Source of the DNA: CAVZZG01 sp963779685
GTDB lineage: Bacteria; Actinomycetota; Thermoleophilia; Gaiellales; F1-60-MAGs149
Assembly (NCBI GenBank): GCA_963779685.1
Contig: CAVZZG010000003.1
Coordinates: forward strand, 868,001 to 932,000
DNA length: 64,000 nucleotides
Direction of reading: 5' to 3'
Shown: piece by piece, positions 33,131-41,999 of the stretch
How the letters are laid out: every line of letters begins with the position of its first letter
Position numbering within the stretch: position 1 is the stretch's first letter
Translations under genes and position numbers: made by a program
Notes under the pieces: model-generated
The model's input: only the letters and a program-made list of their open reading frames with translations
Database searches by the model: none
What the model was told of the DNA's origin: nothing

Positions 33131-35602
33131 TCAGCCATCGCGGCGCCCGCCGGAGCCGCCCCTACGGCCGCCCCGGTCGTCGCGCGGCGGCCGCGGCGCC
33201 CGCTCCTGCCGCTCGCCCTCGGGGAACGCGGTCTTGTAGCGCTCCCCCACGTCGGCCGGCGACAGCACGTTGCCGTCCTCGTGGAGCGCGACGAGCTTGA
33301 GCGCGATCCGGCCGCGGTCGGCGTCGACCTCGACCACCTCGACGTCGACGATGGCGCCGCGGTCGACGATCTGCTCCATCGAGGCGATGCGGACGCCCGG
33401 CGACACGCGCGAGACGTGCAGGAGGCCGTCGGTGCCCTTCCGGAGCTCGACGAAGGCGCCGAAGTCGGACACCTTGACGACCTTCCGCTCGGTCAGGACA
33501 TCGCCCACCTGCACCGGGCGCATCATCCCGTTGATGTGCTCGCGGGCGGCGGCGGCCTCGTCGCCGGTGCCGTAGATCCGGACGGAGCCGTCCTCCTCGA
33601 CGTCGATCTGGACGCCGAACTCCTCCTGGATGCCGCGGATCGTCTCGCCGCCCTTGCCGATCAGCAGGCCGATCTGGTCGGGCGCGATCTGGGTCTGCAG
33701 CACCTGCGGAGCGTGCGCCGCGAGGGCGGAGCGGGGCTCGCTGATGCACGCTGCCATGACGTCCAGGATGTGCAGGCGGGCCTGCTTGGCCTGCGTCAGG
33801 GCACCGGACATGATCTCCTGCGTGACGCCGGTGATCTTGATGTCCATCTGCAGTGCGGTGATGCCCGCGGCGGTGCCGGCGACCTTGAAGTCCATGTCAC
33901 CGAGGTGATCCTCGGCGCCCTGGATGTCGGTCAGCACCACGTGGTCGGAGCCTTCCTTGATCAGGCCCATCGCGATGCCGGCCACCGGCGCCTCGATGCG
34001 CACGCCGGCGTCCATCAGCGCCAGGGTCGACCCGCAGACCGAGGCCATCGACGACGACCCGTTGGACTCCAGGATCTCGGAGACGAGCCGCAGCGTGTAC
34101 GGGAAGGCCTCGCTGGAGGGCACGACCGGGACGAGCGCCCGCTCGGCGAGTGCACCGTGCCCGATGTCGCGGCGCTTCGGGCCGCGCATGAAGCCGGTCT
34201 CGCCCACCGAGAAGGGCGGGAAGTTGTAGTGGTGGATGTAGCGCTTGGTCGACTCCAGCGAGAGGTCGTCGATGCGCTGCTCCTCCTTGACCGTGCCCAG
34301 GGTGGCAAGCGTCAGCGCCTGCGTCTGGCCGCGGGTGAAGAGCGCGGAGCCGTGCGTGCGCGGCGTGACGGAGACCTCGCAGCTGATCGGCCGGATCTCC
34401 GTCTCGGAGCGCCCGTCGGGGCGGCGCTTCTCGACGGCGATCTTGTGCCGCACGACCGCCTTGTAGACGCTGTCCACGGCCGACCGGATCGCGGCCGAGG
34501 TGGCAGCGTCGATCGAACCGTCGGGCGAGCCGCCCGGGAACGGCAGGTTGATCGTCGCAACGATGTGGTCGAGCAGTGCGTGGCGCTTGGCCGACTTGAG
34601 CTCCTTGGAGTCCTGCTCGGCGTCGGACAGCGCGCGGACGTCGTCGGTGAACTGCGCCTCCACGGCCGCCTTCACGGCGGCGGCACGGCGGTCGTCGGCG
34701 ATGAAGCGGGAGGCGAACCTGACTCGGATGCGCCGGAGGCCCTCCTCCTCGCCGGCATCGGCCGACACCGGCGGCAGCTCGGCCGCGATCAGCTCGGCCT
34801 CGGCCTCGGCGATGCCCGCCAGGCCGTTGTCCTTCAGCAGGGCGTCGAACCGGCCGGCGTAGCGGCCCTCGAGCTCGGCCCGCACGGCGCCGTCGTACCA
34901 CTTCGGCTTGCCGGCCATCCGCTGCAGCTCGAGCTGCGCCTCGCAGAGGCGCTTGACGTTCTCGTGCGCCAGCGCCAGTGCCTCGAGGATGACGTCCTCG
35001 GGGATCTGGTCTGCGCCCGCCTCGACCATGGTGATCGCCTCGGGCGTGCCGCAGACGATCAGGTCGAGCGTGGATCCCTCCATGTCGGGCATGGACGGGT
35101 TGACCACGAGCTCGCCCTCGATGCGGCCGACGCGCACGGCACCCACCGGGCCGAGGAACGGCAGCGGCGACACCATCAGGGCGGCGCTCGCGGCGTTCAT
35201 CGCCAGCAGGTCGTGGTGCGTGATCTGGTCGGCCGACAGGACGGTGCCGATTATCTGCACCTCGTTGCGGAACCCCTTCGGCCAGAGCGGCCGGATCGGC
35301 CGGTCGACCATGCGGGCGTTCAAGGTGGCGCGCTCCGTTGCGCGGCCCTCCCGCTTGAAGAACCCGCCAGGGATCTTGCCCGCGGCGTACATCTTCTCCT
35401 CGATGTCGACGGTGAGGGGGAAGAAGTCCGCTCCCTCACGCGCCTCCTGGCGTCCTACCACGGTGCCCAGCACCATGGTGTCGCCGCTCCGGGCCACTAC
35501 CGCTCCGTCCGCCTGCTTTGCGAGCTTGCCGGTCGAGAAGGTGATCCTCTCGCCGCCGATCTCGACGCTGACGGTCTGCTCGGCCTCGGTGGTCGTTGCC
35601 AT
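33131..35602 (-). CDS. pnp: Polyribonucleotide nucleotidyltransferase (PNPase)
   Basis: An 823-residue phosphorolytic 3'-5' exoribonuclease. Two RNase PH-like domains (about 10-240 and 350-590) flank a helical linker. A KH domain has GKGGETIRGI near 610, and an S1 domain begins near VGDVLTERKVVKV. The C-terminal tail is Arg/Gly-rich. The ATG at 35602 has GGAAGGA upstream and matches the family's start, so the in-frame extension to 35647 is rejected. It follows rpsO by 63 nt. Confidence 0.96.
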   Translation of the reverse strand: MATTTEAEQTVSVEIGGERITFSTGKLAKQADGAVVARSGDTMVLGTVVGRQEAREGADFFPLTVDIEEKMYAAGKIPGGFFKREGRATERATLNARMVDRPIRPLWPKGFRNEVQIIGTVLSADQITHHDLLAMNAASAALMVSPLPFLGPVGAVRVGRIEGELVVNPSMPDMEGSTLDLIVCGTPEAITMVEAGADQIPEDVILEALALAHENVKRLCEAQLELQRMAGKPKWYDGAVRAELEGRYAGRFDALLKDNGLAGIAEAEAELIAAELPPVSADAGEEEGLRRIRVRFASRFIADDRRAAAVKAAVEAQFTDDVRALSDAEQDSKELKSAKRHALLDHIVATINLPFPGGSPDGSIDAATSAAIRSAVDSVYKAVVRHKIAVEKRRPDGRSETEIRPISCEVSVTPRTHGSALFTRGQTQALTLATLGTVKEEQRIDDLSLESTKRYIHHYNFPPFSVGETGFMRGPKRRDIGHGALAERALVPVVPSSEAFPYTLRLVSEILESNGSSSMASVCGSTLALMDAGVRIEAPVAGIAMGLIKEGSDHVVLTDIQGAEDHLGDMDFKVAGTAAGITALQMDIKITGVTQEIMSGALTQAKQARLHILDVMAACISEPRSALAAHAPQVLQTQIAPDQIGLLIGKGGETIRGIQEEFGVQIDVEEDGSVRIYGTGDEAAAAREHINGMMRPVQVGDVLTERKVVKVSDFGAFVELRKGTDGLLHVSRVSPGVRIASMEQIVDRGAIVDVEVVEVDADRGRIALKLVALHEDGNVLSPADVGERYKTAFPEGERQERAPRPPRDDRGGRRGGSGGRRDG

Positions 35603-35665
35603 GTTCTTCCTTCCATCGGACCCGCGCCCCATTGCGCAGGCACCCACAAACGCGCCCGGCCCCGC

Positions 35666-35935
35666 CTAGCGGCGAAGTCCGAGTTCCTTGATCAGCGACC
35701 GGTAGGACTCCAGGTTCGATTTCTGGAGGTAGTTCAACAGCCGGCGCCGCCTACCGACCAGCATCAGCAGCCCTCGGCGGCTGTGGTGGTCGTGCTTGTG
35801 TTCCTTCATGTGCTCGGTGAGCTCGTTGATGCGGTGCGTCAGAAGCGCGACCTGCACCTCGGTCGACCCGGTGTTGGTCGTCGACCCACCGAACCGCTCG
35901 AAGATCTCGAGCTTGCCATCCTTGTCCAGGGACAT
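35666..35935 (-). CDS. rpsO: 30S ribosomal protein S15
   Basis: An 89-residue small-subunit protein that binds the central domain of 16S rRNA. The signature LTHRINELTEHMKEHKHDHHSRRGL and the closing LGLRR tail are typical (only part of this run is diagnostic: HDHHSRRGLL). The ATG follows an AGGAGGA ribosome binding site. It heads rpsO-pnp-M16-dapB. In E. coli S15 regulates its own messenger; I see no clear pseudoknot here. Confidence 0.97.
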   Translation of the reverse strand: MSLDKDGKLEIFERFGGSTTNTGSTEVQVALLTHRINELTEHMKEHKHDHHSRRGLLMLVGRRRRLLNYLQKSNLESYRSLIKELGLRR

Positions 35936-36052
35936 GCGTCCTCCTGTCTCCTACAGTCGCCAGAGCCGCAGCCGCACGGTGGCAATTCGCGCAGCCGTCT
36001 GCCCGGTCGAACCGAAGGCTACCAGTCCGCGCGGCAACCGTCGCCTGCAGGG

Positions 36053-36058
36053 TACACT
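36053..36058 (+). promoter_or_regulatory. Candidate -10 element, leaderless start
   Basis: TACACT ends 6 nt before the ATG of the DapA-family gene, placing a transcription start on or next to the ATG. No Shine-Dalgarno sequence is present. No good -35 box is visible. Confidence 0.4.
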
Positions 36059-36064
36059 CGGGTC

Positions 36065-36971
36065 ATGAACCTCGAAGGCGTGTTCACCCCGGTCGTCACC
36101 CCCTTCGGGGCCGACGGCTCCATCGATTTCGACGTCTACGCCCGGCTGATCGACTTCCAGATCGCCGGCGGCGTCGCCGGTCTCGTCCCCGCAGGAACGA
36201 CCGGCGAGTACTACGCCATGCGCGACGTCGAGCGGCGCGAGCTGCTCGCCGAGGCGGCCCGCATCACGGCCGGCCGCACGCAGCTGATCGCCGGCTGCAA
36301 CGCCGGAGCCACCCGCGACGCGATCGCCTTCGCCGAGGGCGCGCGCGACCTCGGCTACGACGGGCTGATGCTGGCCGTGCCCTACACCTCGCTGCCGTCG
36401 CCGCGCGAGCAGACCGCGCACTTCCGGGCCGTGGCCGAGGCTTCGGGCCTGCCCACGGTGCTCTACAACTTCCCGCTCCGCGCGGGCGTCGAGATCGCCT
36501 ACGAGACGCTCGACGCCCTGGCTGACTGCGATCTGATCGTCGGCATGAAGGAGTCCAGCGGCGACTTCACGCGGTTCCTGACCCTGCAGCAGAACTACGG
36601 CGAGCGCTACCGGATCTGCTGCGGCTCGGACGACCAGGCGCTCGACTACTTCTTCTGGGGCGTCACGTTCCTGGATCGCGGGCACCGCGAACATCCTGCC
36701 GCGCCATCACGTGGTGCTGCTCGACATGGCCCGCCGCGGCGAGTGGGACGAGGCGAAGCGCCTCTGGCTCGAGATGCTCCCGTGGGTACAGGACATGGAG
36801 TCCGGCGGCTACAACCAGAAGGCCAAGCTCGGCATCGAGGCCCAGGGGATCCCGACCGGGCCGGTGCGCCAGCCGCTGCTGCCGCTGACCGACGACGTCG
36901 TCGCAGCCTGGAAGCCCGTGTTCGACCGCGCGCTGGCCGCACGGCTGCCCTCCGCCACGGCCGCCGACTAG
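36065..36971 (+). pseudogene. DapA-family aldolase/deaminase with a +1 frameshift
   Basis: A dihydrodipicolinate-synthase-family gene in two frames. Residues 1-201 are normal, with TTGEY at 45-49, Tyr134 and the Schiff-base Lys162 (VGMKESSG). The frame then breaks at 36668-36669, where GTTCC should probably read GTCC; removing one T restores SWIAGTANILPRHHV and a 301-residue protein. The catalytic residues are all before the break. Next to a proline-racemase-family gene, it could be the pyrroline-4-hydroxy-2-carboxylate deaminase of hydroxyproline breakdown, but the dehydrogenases are absent here. It is either a true pseudogene or a sequence error. Confidence 0.78.
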
Positions 36972-36984
36972 TGGTACGACCCCG

Positions 36985-38010
36985 ATGCGGTTCTCGCGCA
37001 CGCTGACCGCGATCCAGGTGCACGCGGAGGGCGAGCAGGGGCACGTCATCATCGGCGGGCCGCTGGGGCTGCCGGGCACGACGGCGCGCGAGAAGCTCCA
37101 CCACCTCAACGCGGTCGACGACTCGCTGCGGCGCTTCCTGTGCTTCGAGCCGCGCGGCTGCGCCCAGATGAGCGTCGACCTCGTGTGGCCATCGAGCGAT
37201 CCGGCCGCCGATGCGGCGTTCCTCGTGCTCCAGGCCGATCGCGCCCATGCCATGTCGGGCTCGAACACGATCTGCATCGTCACGGCGCTGCTCGAGACCG
37301 GCCAGATCGAGATGCGCGAGCCGGAGACGGTGGTCACGCTCGAGACCGGCGGCGGCCTGGTGCGCGCGGTCGCGACGTGCCGGGACGGCAAGTGCGAGCG
37401 GGTGACGATCCGCAACGTGCCCAGCTTCGCCGATCAACTCGGCGTCCCCGTCGAGGTCGACGGCTACGGCACGCTCGAGATCGACATCGCCTATGGCGGT
37501 TGCTTCTACGCGCTCTGCGACGTCGCGAAGCTGGGACTGCAGATGTCGCCGGCCGGCGCACGCGCGCTCGTCGACGCGGCCTCGGCGATCGACCGGGCGG
37601 CACGCGAGCAGGTGCAGGTCGTGCACCCCGAGGTGCCCGAGATCGACTTCATCTCCTACGTGATGCTGCACGGCGACGACGACCCCGCCGGCGGCGTGCT
37701 CCGCAACTGCACCGTGCTCCCGCCCGGCCGGATCGACCGGTCGCCCTGCGGCACCGGGAGTTCCGCCCGCCTCGCGGTCATGGCCGCGCGCGGCCAGGCG
37801 GCCGCCGGCGACCGCTTCACGGCCCGCTCGCTGATCGACTCCGAGTTCCAGATGGAGATCCTCGAGACCACCACCGTCGCCGGCCGGCCGGCCATCGTCC
37901 CCCAGATCTCCGGCCGCGGCTGGATCTTCGGCACCCACCAGATCGGCCTCGACCCCAGCGACCCCTACCCCACCGGTTTCACGCTCTCCGACACCTGGGG
38001 ACCCGGCTGA
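36985..38010 (+). CDS. Proline racemase family: 3-hydroxyproline dehydratase or 4-hydroxyproline epimerase
   Basis: A 341-residue proline-racemase-fold enzyme. The second catalytic residue is Cys255 (DRSPCGTGSSA). The first catalytic position is Ser91 (MSGSN) instead of Cys. In this family, Cys/Cys pairs mark racemases and epimerases, while Ser or Thr at the first site is found in trans-3-hydroxy-L-proline dehydratases and some epimerases. It lies 13 nt after the DapA-family gene, so the two were likely co-transcribed for hydroxyproline use. The ATG at 36985 begins directly with the conserved start of the fold. Confidence 0.83.
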   Translation: MRFSRTLTAIQVHAEGEQGHVIIGGPLGLPGTTAREKLHHLNAVDDSLRRFLCFEPRGCAQMSVDLVWPSSDPAADAAFLVLQADRAHAMSGSNTICIVTALLETGQIEMREPETVVTLETGGGLVRAVATCRDGKCERVTIRNVPSFADQLGVPVEVDGYGTLEIDIAYGGCFYALCDVAKLGLQMSPAGARALVDAASAIDRAAREQVQVVHPEVPEIDFISYVMLHGDDDPAGGVLRNCTVLPPGRIDRSPCGTGSSARLAVMAARGQAAAGDRFTARSLIDSEFQMEILETTTVAGRPAIVPQISGRGWIFGTHQIGLDPSDPYPTGFTLSDTWGPG

Positions 38011-38213
38011 CCTTCGTTCGCTCGGGCGTCGTGGTGACTGCTCGCTCCGACCGCCTCGCTGCCTGTGGCTGGTCGGCGGCTTGTGGACGGGGACAGTCCC
38101 CGCCCGTTGCGCGGGCGAGTCGCTGCGATTCGGATGGGACTGTCCCGGGCCTACGTTCGCTCAACGGCCGGGGTGGGCGGGCCTACGTTCGCTCGACGGT
38201 CGTGGTTGGCGGC
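38011..38213. repeat. 32-bp imperfect tandem repeats in an intergenic spacer
   Basis: The units at 38150-38181 and 38182-38213 both start CCTACGTTCGCTC and match at most positions; the second touches the MMPL stop codon. A third, more diverged copy (CCTTCGTTCGCTCG) starts at 38011, right after the racemase stop. No gene is supported in the spacer. Confidence 0.6.
38090..38146. repeat. 11-bp inverted repeat GGGACAGTCCC / GGGACTGTCCC
   Basis: The arms are 38090-38100 and 38136-38146, exact reverse complements, with 35 bases between. Each arm is itself almost palindromic. It sits between convergent genes, so it may terminate transcription in both directions or belong to a dispersed repeat. Confidence 0.5.
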
Positions 38214-40427
38214 TAGGCGTCCTCGACGGCTAGTACCGGCGCTGGCGGTGGCGGCGGCGCCGGCATGTGCTCGGCCGGCGGCTCGATGGTGAGGTTCGGG
38301 AGGATCCGGTCGAGCCAGGCGGGCATGTACCACGACTTCTCCTTCAGGAGCGTGAGCAGCGCCGGGACGAGCGTCATCCGCACGAGCAGGGCATCGGTGA
38401 GGATCGCGACGGCCAGCAGGAGGCCGAACTCCTTCGGAATCCGGTCCGCCTGGAGGACGAAGGCTGCAAACACGGTGGCCATGATCACCGCGGCGGCGAC
38501 GACCACGCGCCCGATTGCCGCGACACCGTCCGTGACCGCATGCACCGTGTCCTTGCCGTGCACGTGCTCCTCCCGGATCCGGCTCATCAGGAAGACCTCG
38601 TAGTCCATCGACAGGCCGAACAGGATCGCGAACGCGATCGGCAGGACGAAGCTCTCGATCGGCCCCACCCGGTCGAGGCCCGTCAGCCCGAGCACGTGAC
38701 CCTGCTGGACCACGAACACCAGCATCCCGAAGCCGACGAACGCGGAGAGGATCGTCGTCAGGGCCGCCTTGATGGCGATCACGACCGACCGGAACGCCAT
38801 CGCGAGCAGCAGGAAGGTGACGCCGATGATGTAGAGCAGGAAGTACGGCAGGTGGGCGAGGATGTAGTCGCCGATGTCGGCGAACGCGGCCGTCTCGCCC
38901 GAGACGTAGGCCTTGGCGGCCGAGCCTTCCAGCGCGTGCGGGATCACGTCCTTGCGAATGTGGGTGACGAGGTCGTTGGTGGCGGTCGACTGCGGCGAGG
39001 TCGCCGACGTCACCGTGACGAGGGCGACGTCCTTCGCGTCGTTGTAGATCGGGTCCTTGACCTCCGCGATCCCGGGCACATTCGCGAGCGCGCTGTGGAT
39101 CTTGGCGGCAGCCTGCGGATCGCCCGTCTGGTCGATGATGATCGGGATGGGGCCGTTGAAGCCCGGCCCGAACCCGGCCGCGAGCAGGTCGTACGCCTTG
39201 CGGGTCGTGGACGACTTCGACGCCGTGCCGGCGTCCGCGAGGCCGAGGTGGACCGCGAGCGCCGGCGCGGCCAGGATGAGGAGCACGATCAGCGTCACCG
39301 GGAACACGATCTTCGCGCGGCGGCTGACGAACCGGCCCCAGCGCGCGATCGGCGTCGACGCACGACCCGCCTCCGACTCGTCGGGCTGGGGCAGGAAGGG
39401 AACCTTCCAGCGGTCGACCTTGTGACCGAGCAGCGCGAGCACGGCGGGCAGGAGGGTCGTGGCGAGCAGCACCGAGGTGAGCACGCCGAGCGCCGAACCG
39501 CACGCCGAGCTTGGTGATGAAGTCGATGCCGATGAACGCGAGACCGGTGATCGAGATCGCCACGGTCGTCCCGGCGAAGATGACGGCCCGGCCGGCGGTC
39601 GCGCCGGCCGTCGCGGCGGCCTCGCGTGGTGGCAGCCCATCGTGGAGCGCCTGCCGGAACCGGGTGACGATGAACAGGGTGTAGTCGATGCCGACGCCGA
39701 TGCCGATCATCGGCACCAGGATCTCGGTGACCGTATTGAAGTTGGTCAGGTGGGTCGCGAGCATCAGCAGCATCGTCGCGGACACCACCGAGACGAATGC
39801 GAAGACCAGCGGAATGAACGTCGCGACGAACGTGCGGAACACGATCAGGAGCACGAGGAACGCGGCGAAGTAGCCGATCGCCTCGCTGAGCCCCTGTTTC
39901 GGTGGCGCCTGCTCCGCCTCACCGGTGAACTCCACCTGCACGCCGAGCGGCTCGAGCTTGTCACGCACGGCGGTCTCGAGGCCGACGATGTCCTTCCGCT
40001 TGAGGTCGAACGACTGTTTCGAGAACTGCACCTCGCTGTAGGCGATGCGGCCGTCCTTCGAGAGGTTCGCGGGATCGAGCGGATTGGTCGCGTCCGTCGC
40101 CGCCGGCGCCTTCGCCGCCGCTGCGAGGAGGGCAGCGAAGGCCGCCTTCCGCTCCGGCGTGTCGAGCCGTTCGCCGGGCGGCGCCGCGTACACCAGCGTC
40201 AGTTCGGCGCCCTTCCGGGCCGCGAACTTCGCATCGAGCAGGTGCTGTGCCTTGGAGAAGTCGGAGCCCGGCAGGTCGAAGTTGTCGATCAACTTGCCGG
40301 GGAAGGCGACGTTGAGGACGATCAGCGAGACGATGATCACGACCCAGGTGGCGACGACGCGCCACGGGTGGGTTGCGAAATGCCGGACGAGGTCCGCGAG
40401 GAGGCCGGTTTGCTTGCGTTCGGTCAA
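38213..40427 (-). pseudogene. MMPL-family RND transporter with a +1 frameshift
   Basis: An MMPL-type membrane transporter (lipid or hydrophobic-compound exporter family) in two frames. The first part starts MTERKQTGLLADLV and covers the first transmembrane block (residues 1 to about 312). At 39496-39497 the coding strand reads CGGTTCGG; removing one T restores KLGVRSALGVLTSV and a 737-residue protein with two repeated six-helix halves and extracytoplasmic loops. The second half (to 38213) is intact, with the RND-type FGLSMDYEVFLMSR motif. The C-terminus is Pro/Ala-rich. Both this break and the one at 36668 are single extra T bases on the sense strand. Confidence 0.82.
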
Positions 40428-40459
40428 GGCTGAGGGATCCTTGGGCTTCGGGGAAGAAG

Positions 40460-40487
40460 GCGGGAGCCCGCCGCAGCGGGCTCCCGC
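40460..40487 (-). terminator. Strong glnA terminator hairpin
   Basis: A perfect 12-bp stem (GCGGGAGCCCGC / GCGGGCTCCCGC) with a 4-nt loop lies about 47 nt past the glnA stop. On the glnA strand it is followed by CTTCTTCCCC, a weak pyrimidine tract. Confidence 0.75.
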
Positions 40488-40534
40488 ACGATACAGCGAG
40501 TGTCGCCGGGTTCAGAAATCCGAACCGACGGGTT

Positions 40535-41860
40535 TCAGAAACTCTCCATGTACCTGTCGAGCTCCCACTGGTGAACCTGAGCCCGGTATTCGCGCCACTC
40601 CGCCCACTTCTCGGCGAGGTAGGCCTCGAAGATGTGGTCGCCGAGAGCCGAGCGCAGCACGGGGTCGCCCTCGAGGCACGTGAGGGCGTCCTCGAGGTTG
40701 TGCGGCAGGCTCTCGATCGCGAGGTCCTTCTGCTCGGCGTCGGTGAGGTGGTAGATGTTCTTGTTGACCGGCGCGGGCGGCGTGAGGCCGCGCTTGATGC
40801 CGTCCAGGCCGGCGGCGAGCATGACGGCGAAGGCCAGGTACGGGTTGGCGGACGGATCCGGCGTCCGCAGCTCGGCCCGCGTCGAGCGGCCGCGCTTGGC
40901 GGGGATCCGGATCGCTGCCGACCGGTTCCCGGGCGACCAGGCGATGTAGACGGGCGCCTCGTAGCCGGGCACCAGCCGCTTGTAGGAGTTGACGATCGGG
41001 TTCGCGATGGCCGTGATGGCCTTGGCGTGATCGAGCAGTCCGGCGATGTACCCGTAGGCCGTGCTCGACAGCTCCAGCTCGCCGCTGGGGTCGTAGAACG
41101 CGTTCTCGCCGCCCTTCGAGAGCGACTGGTTGACGTGCATGCCCGACCCGTTCTCGCCGTAGATCGGCTTCGGCATGAAGGTCGCGTGCATGCCGTGCTC
41201 GGCGGCGACCACCCGGACGACCCACCGGAACGTGATCAGGTTGTCGGCGCAGGTGACCGGGTCGTCGTGGCGGAAGTCGATCTCGTGCTGGCCGATCGCC
41301 ACCTCGTGGTGGGAGGCCTCGAGGTGAAAGCCCATCTGCACGAGGGTGTCCTCGATGTCGCGGCGCGTGTTCTCGCCCTTGTCGGACGGCGCGACGTCGA
41401 AGTACGAGGCCCTGTCGTGGGTGTCGACGGTCGGCGCGCCGTCGGCGCCGCGCTTGAAGAGGAAGAACTCGGCCTCGGGCCCGACCGCCATGGTGTAGCC
41501 GAGGTCGGCGGCCTCCTTGACGACGCGCTTGAGGGCCACCCTCGGATCGCCGGGGAAGGGCGTGCCGTCCGGGTCGGCCACGTCGCAGATCAGCCGCGCC
41601 ACCGCGCCCGACTCGCGCTGGCGCCACGGCAGCACGGCGAAGGTGTCCGGATCCGGGTGGAAGTACATGTCCGACTGCTCGATGCGCTTGTAGCCGCGGA
41701 TCGACGATCCGTCGAACATCAGCTCGTTGTCGAGCGCCTTCTCGAGTTCCTCGACCGGAATCGAGACGTTCTTCAGCTGGCCGTGCAGCTCCGTGAACTG
41801 CAGCCGGACGAACCGGACGTTGTGCTCGCGGCACTTGTCGAGCAGGTCGCGCTTCTCCAT
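40535..41860 (-). CDS. glnA: Glutamine synthetase, type I
   Basis: A 441-residue glutamine synthetase that ligates ammonia to glutamate with ATP. Motifs include MFDGSSIRGY (47-56), PEAEFFLF, the ATP-site GENGSGMHVN and the NRSAAIRIP substrate loop. Length and the lack of a C-terminal adenylylation segment point to the GSI-alpha type regulated by feedback and protein partners, not by adenylylation. The ATG follows GGAGGA about 10 nt upstream. A hairpin terminator closes the unit. Neighbours are unrelated. Confidence 0.96.
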   Translation of the reverse strand: MEKRDLLDKCREHNVRFVRLQFTELHGQLKNVSIPVEELEKALDNELMFDGSSIRGYKRIEQSDMYFHPDPDTFAVLPWRQRESGAVARLICDVADPDGTPFPGDPRVALKRVVKEAADLGYTMAVGPEAEFFLFKRGADGAPTVDTHDRASYFDVAPSDKGENTRRDIEDTLVQMGFHLEASHHEVAIGQHEIDFRHDDPVTCADNLITFRWVVRVVAAEHGMHATFMPKPIYGENGSGMHVNQSLSKGGENAFYDPSGELELSSTAYGYIAGLLDHAKAITAIANPIVNSYKRLVPGYEAPVYIAWSPGNRSAAIRIPAKRGRSTRAELRTPDPSANPYLAFAVMLAAGLDGIKRGLTPPAPVNKNIYHLTDAEQKDLAIESLPHNLEDALTCLEGDPVLRSALGDHIFEAYLAEKWAEWREYRAQVHQWELDRYMESF

Positions 41861-41999
41861 TGCCGTGCGTCCTCCGTGGTCGCGGATTCGTGCGTCCCCG
41901 CCGCTGGCAGGGGCGCACGCCGGTCGGGGACGCGGCGTTGCGTCGGTGCCGGCGCGCCGTTGCGCCGACCTCCGGAGGATACCAAACGGACCCGGCGGG

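Noticed and set aside
33281..37006. Long plus-strand frame opposite pnp that reads into the DapA-family gene.
   Set aside because: Only the part from 36065 on is homologous to known proteins; the rest is the complement of pnp and rpsO.
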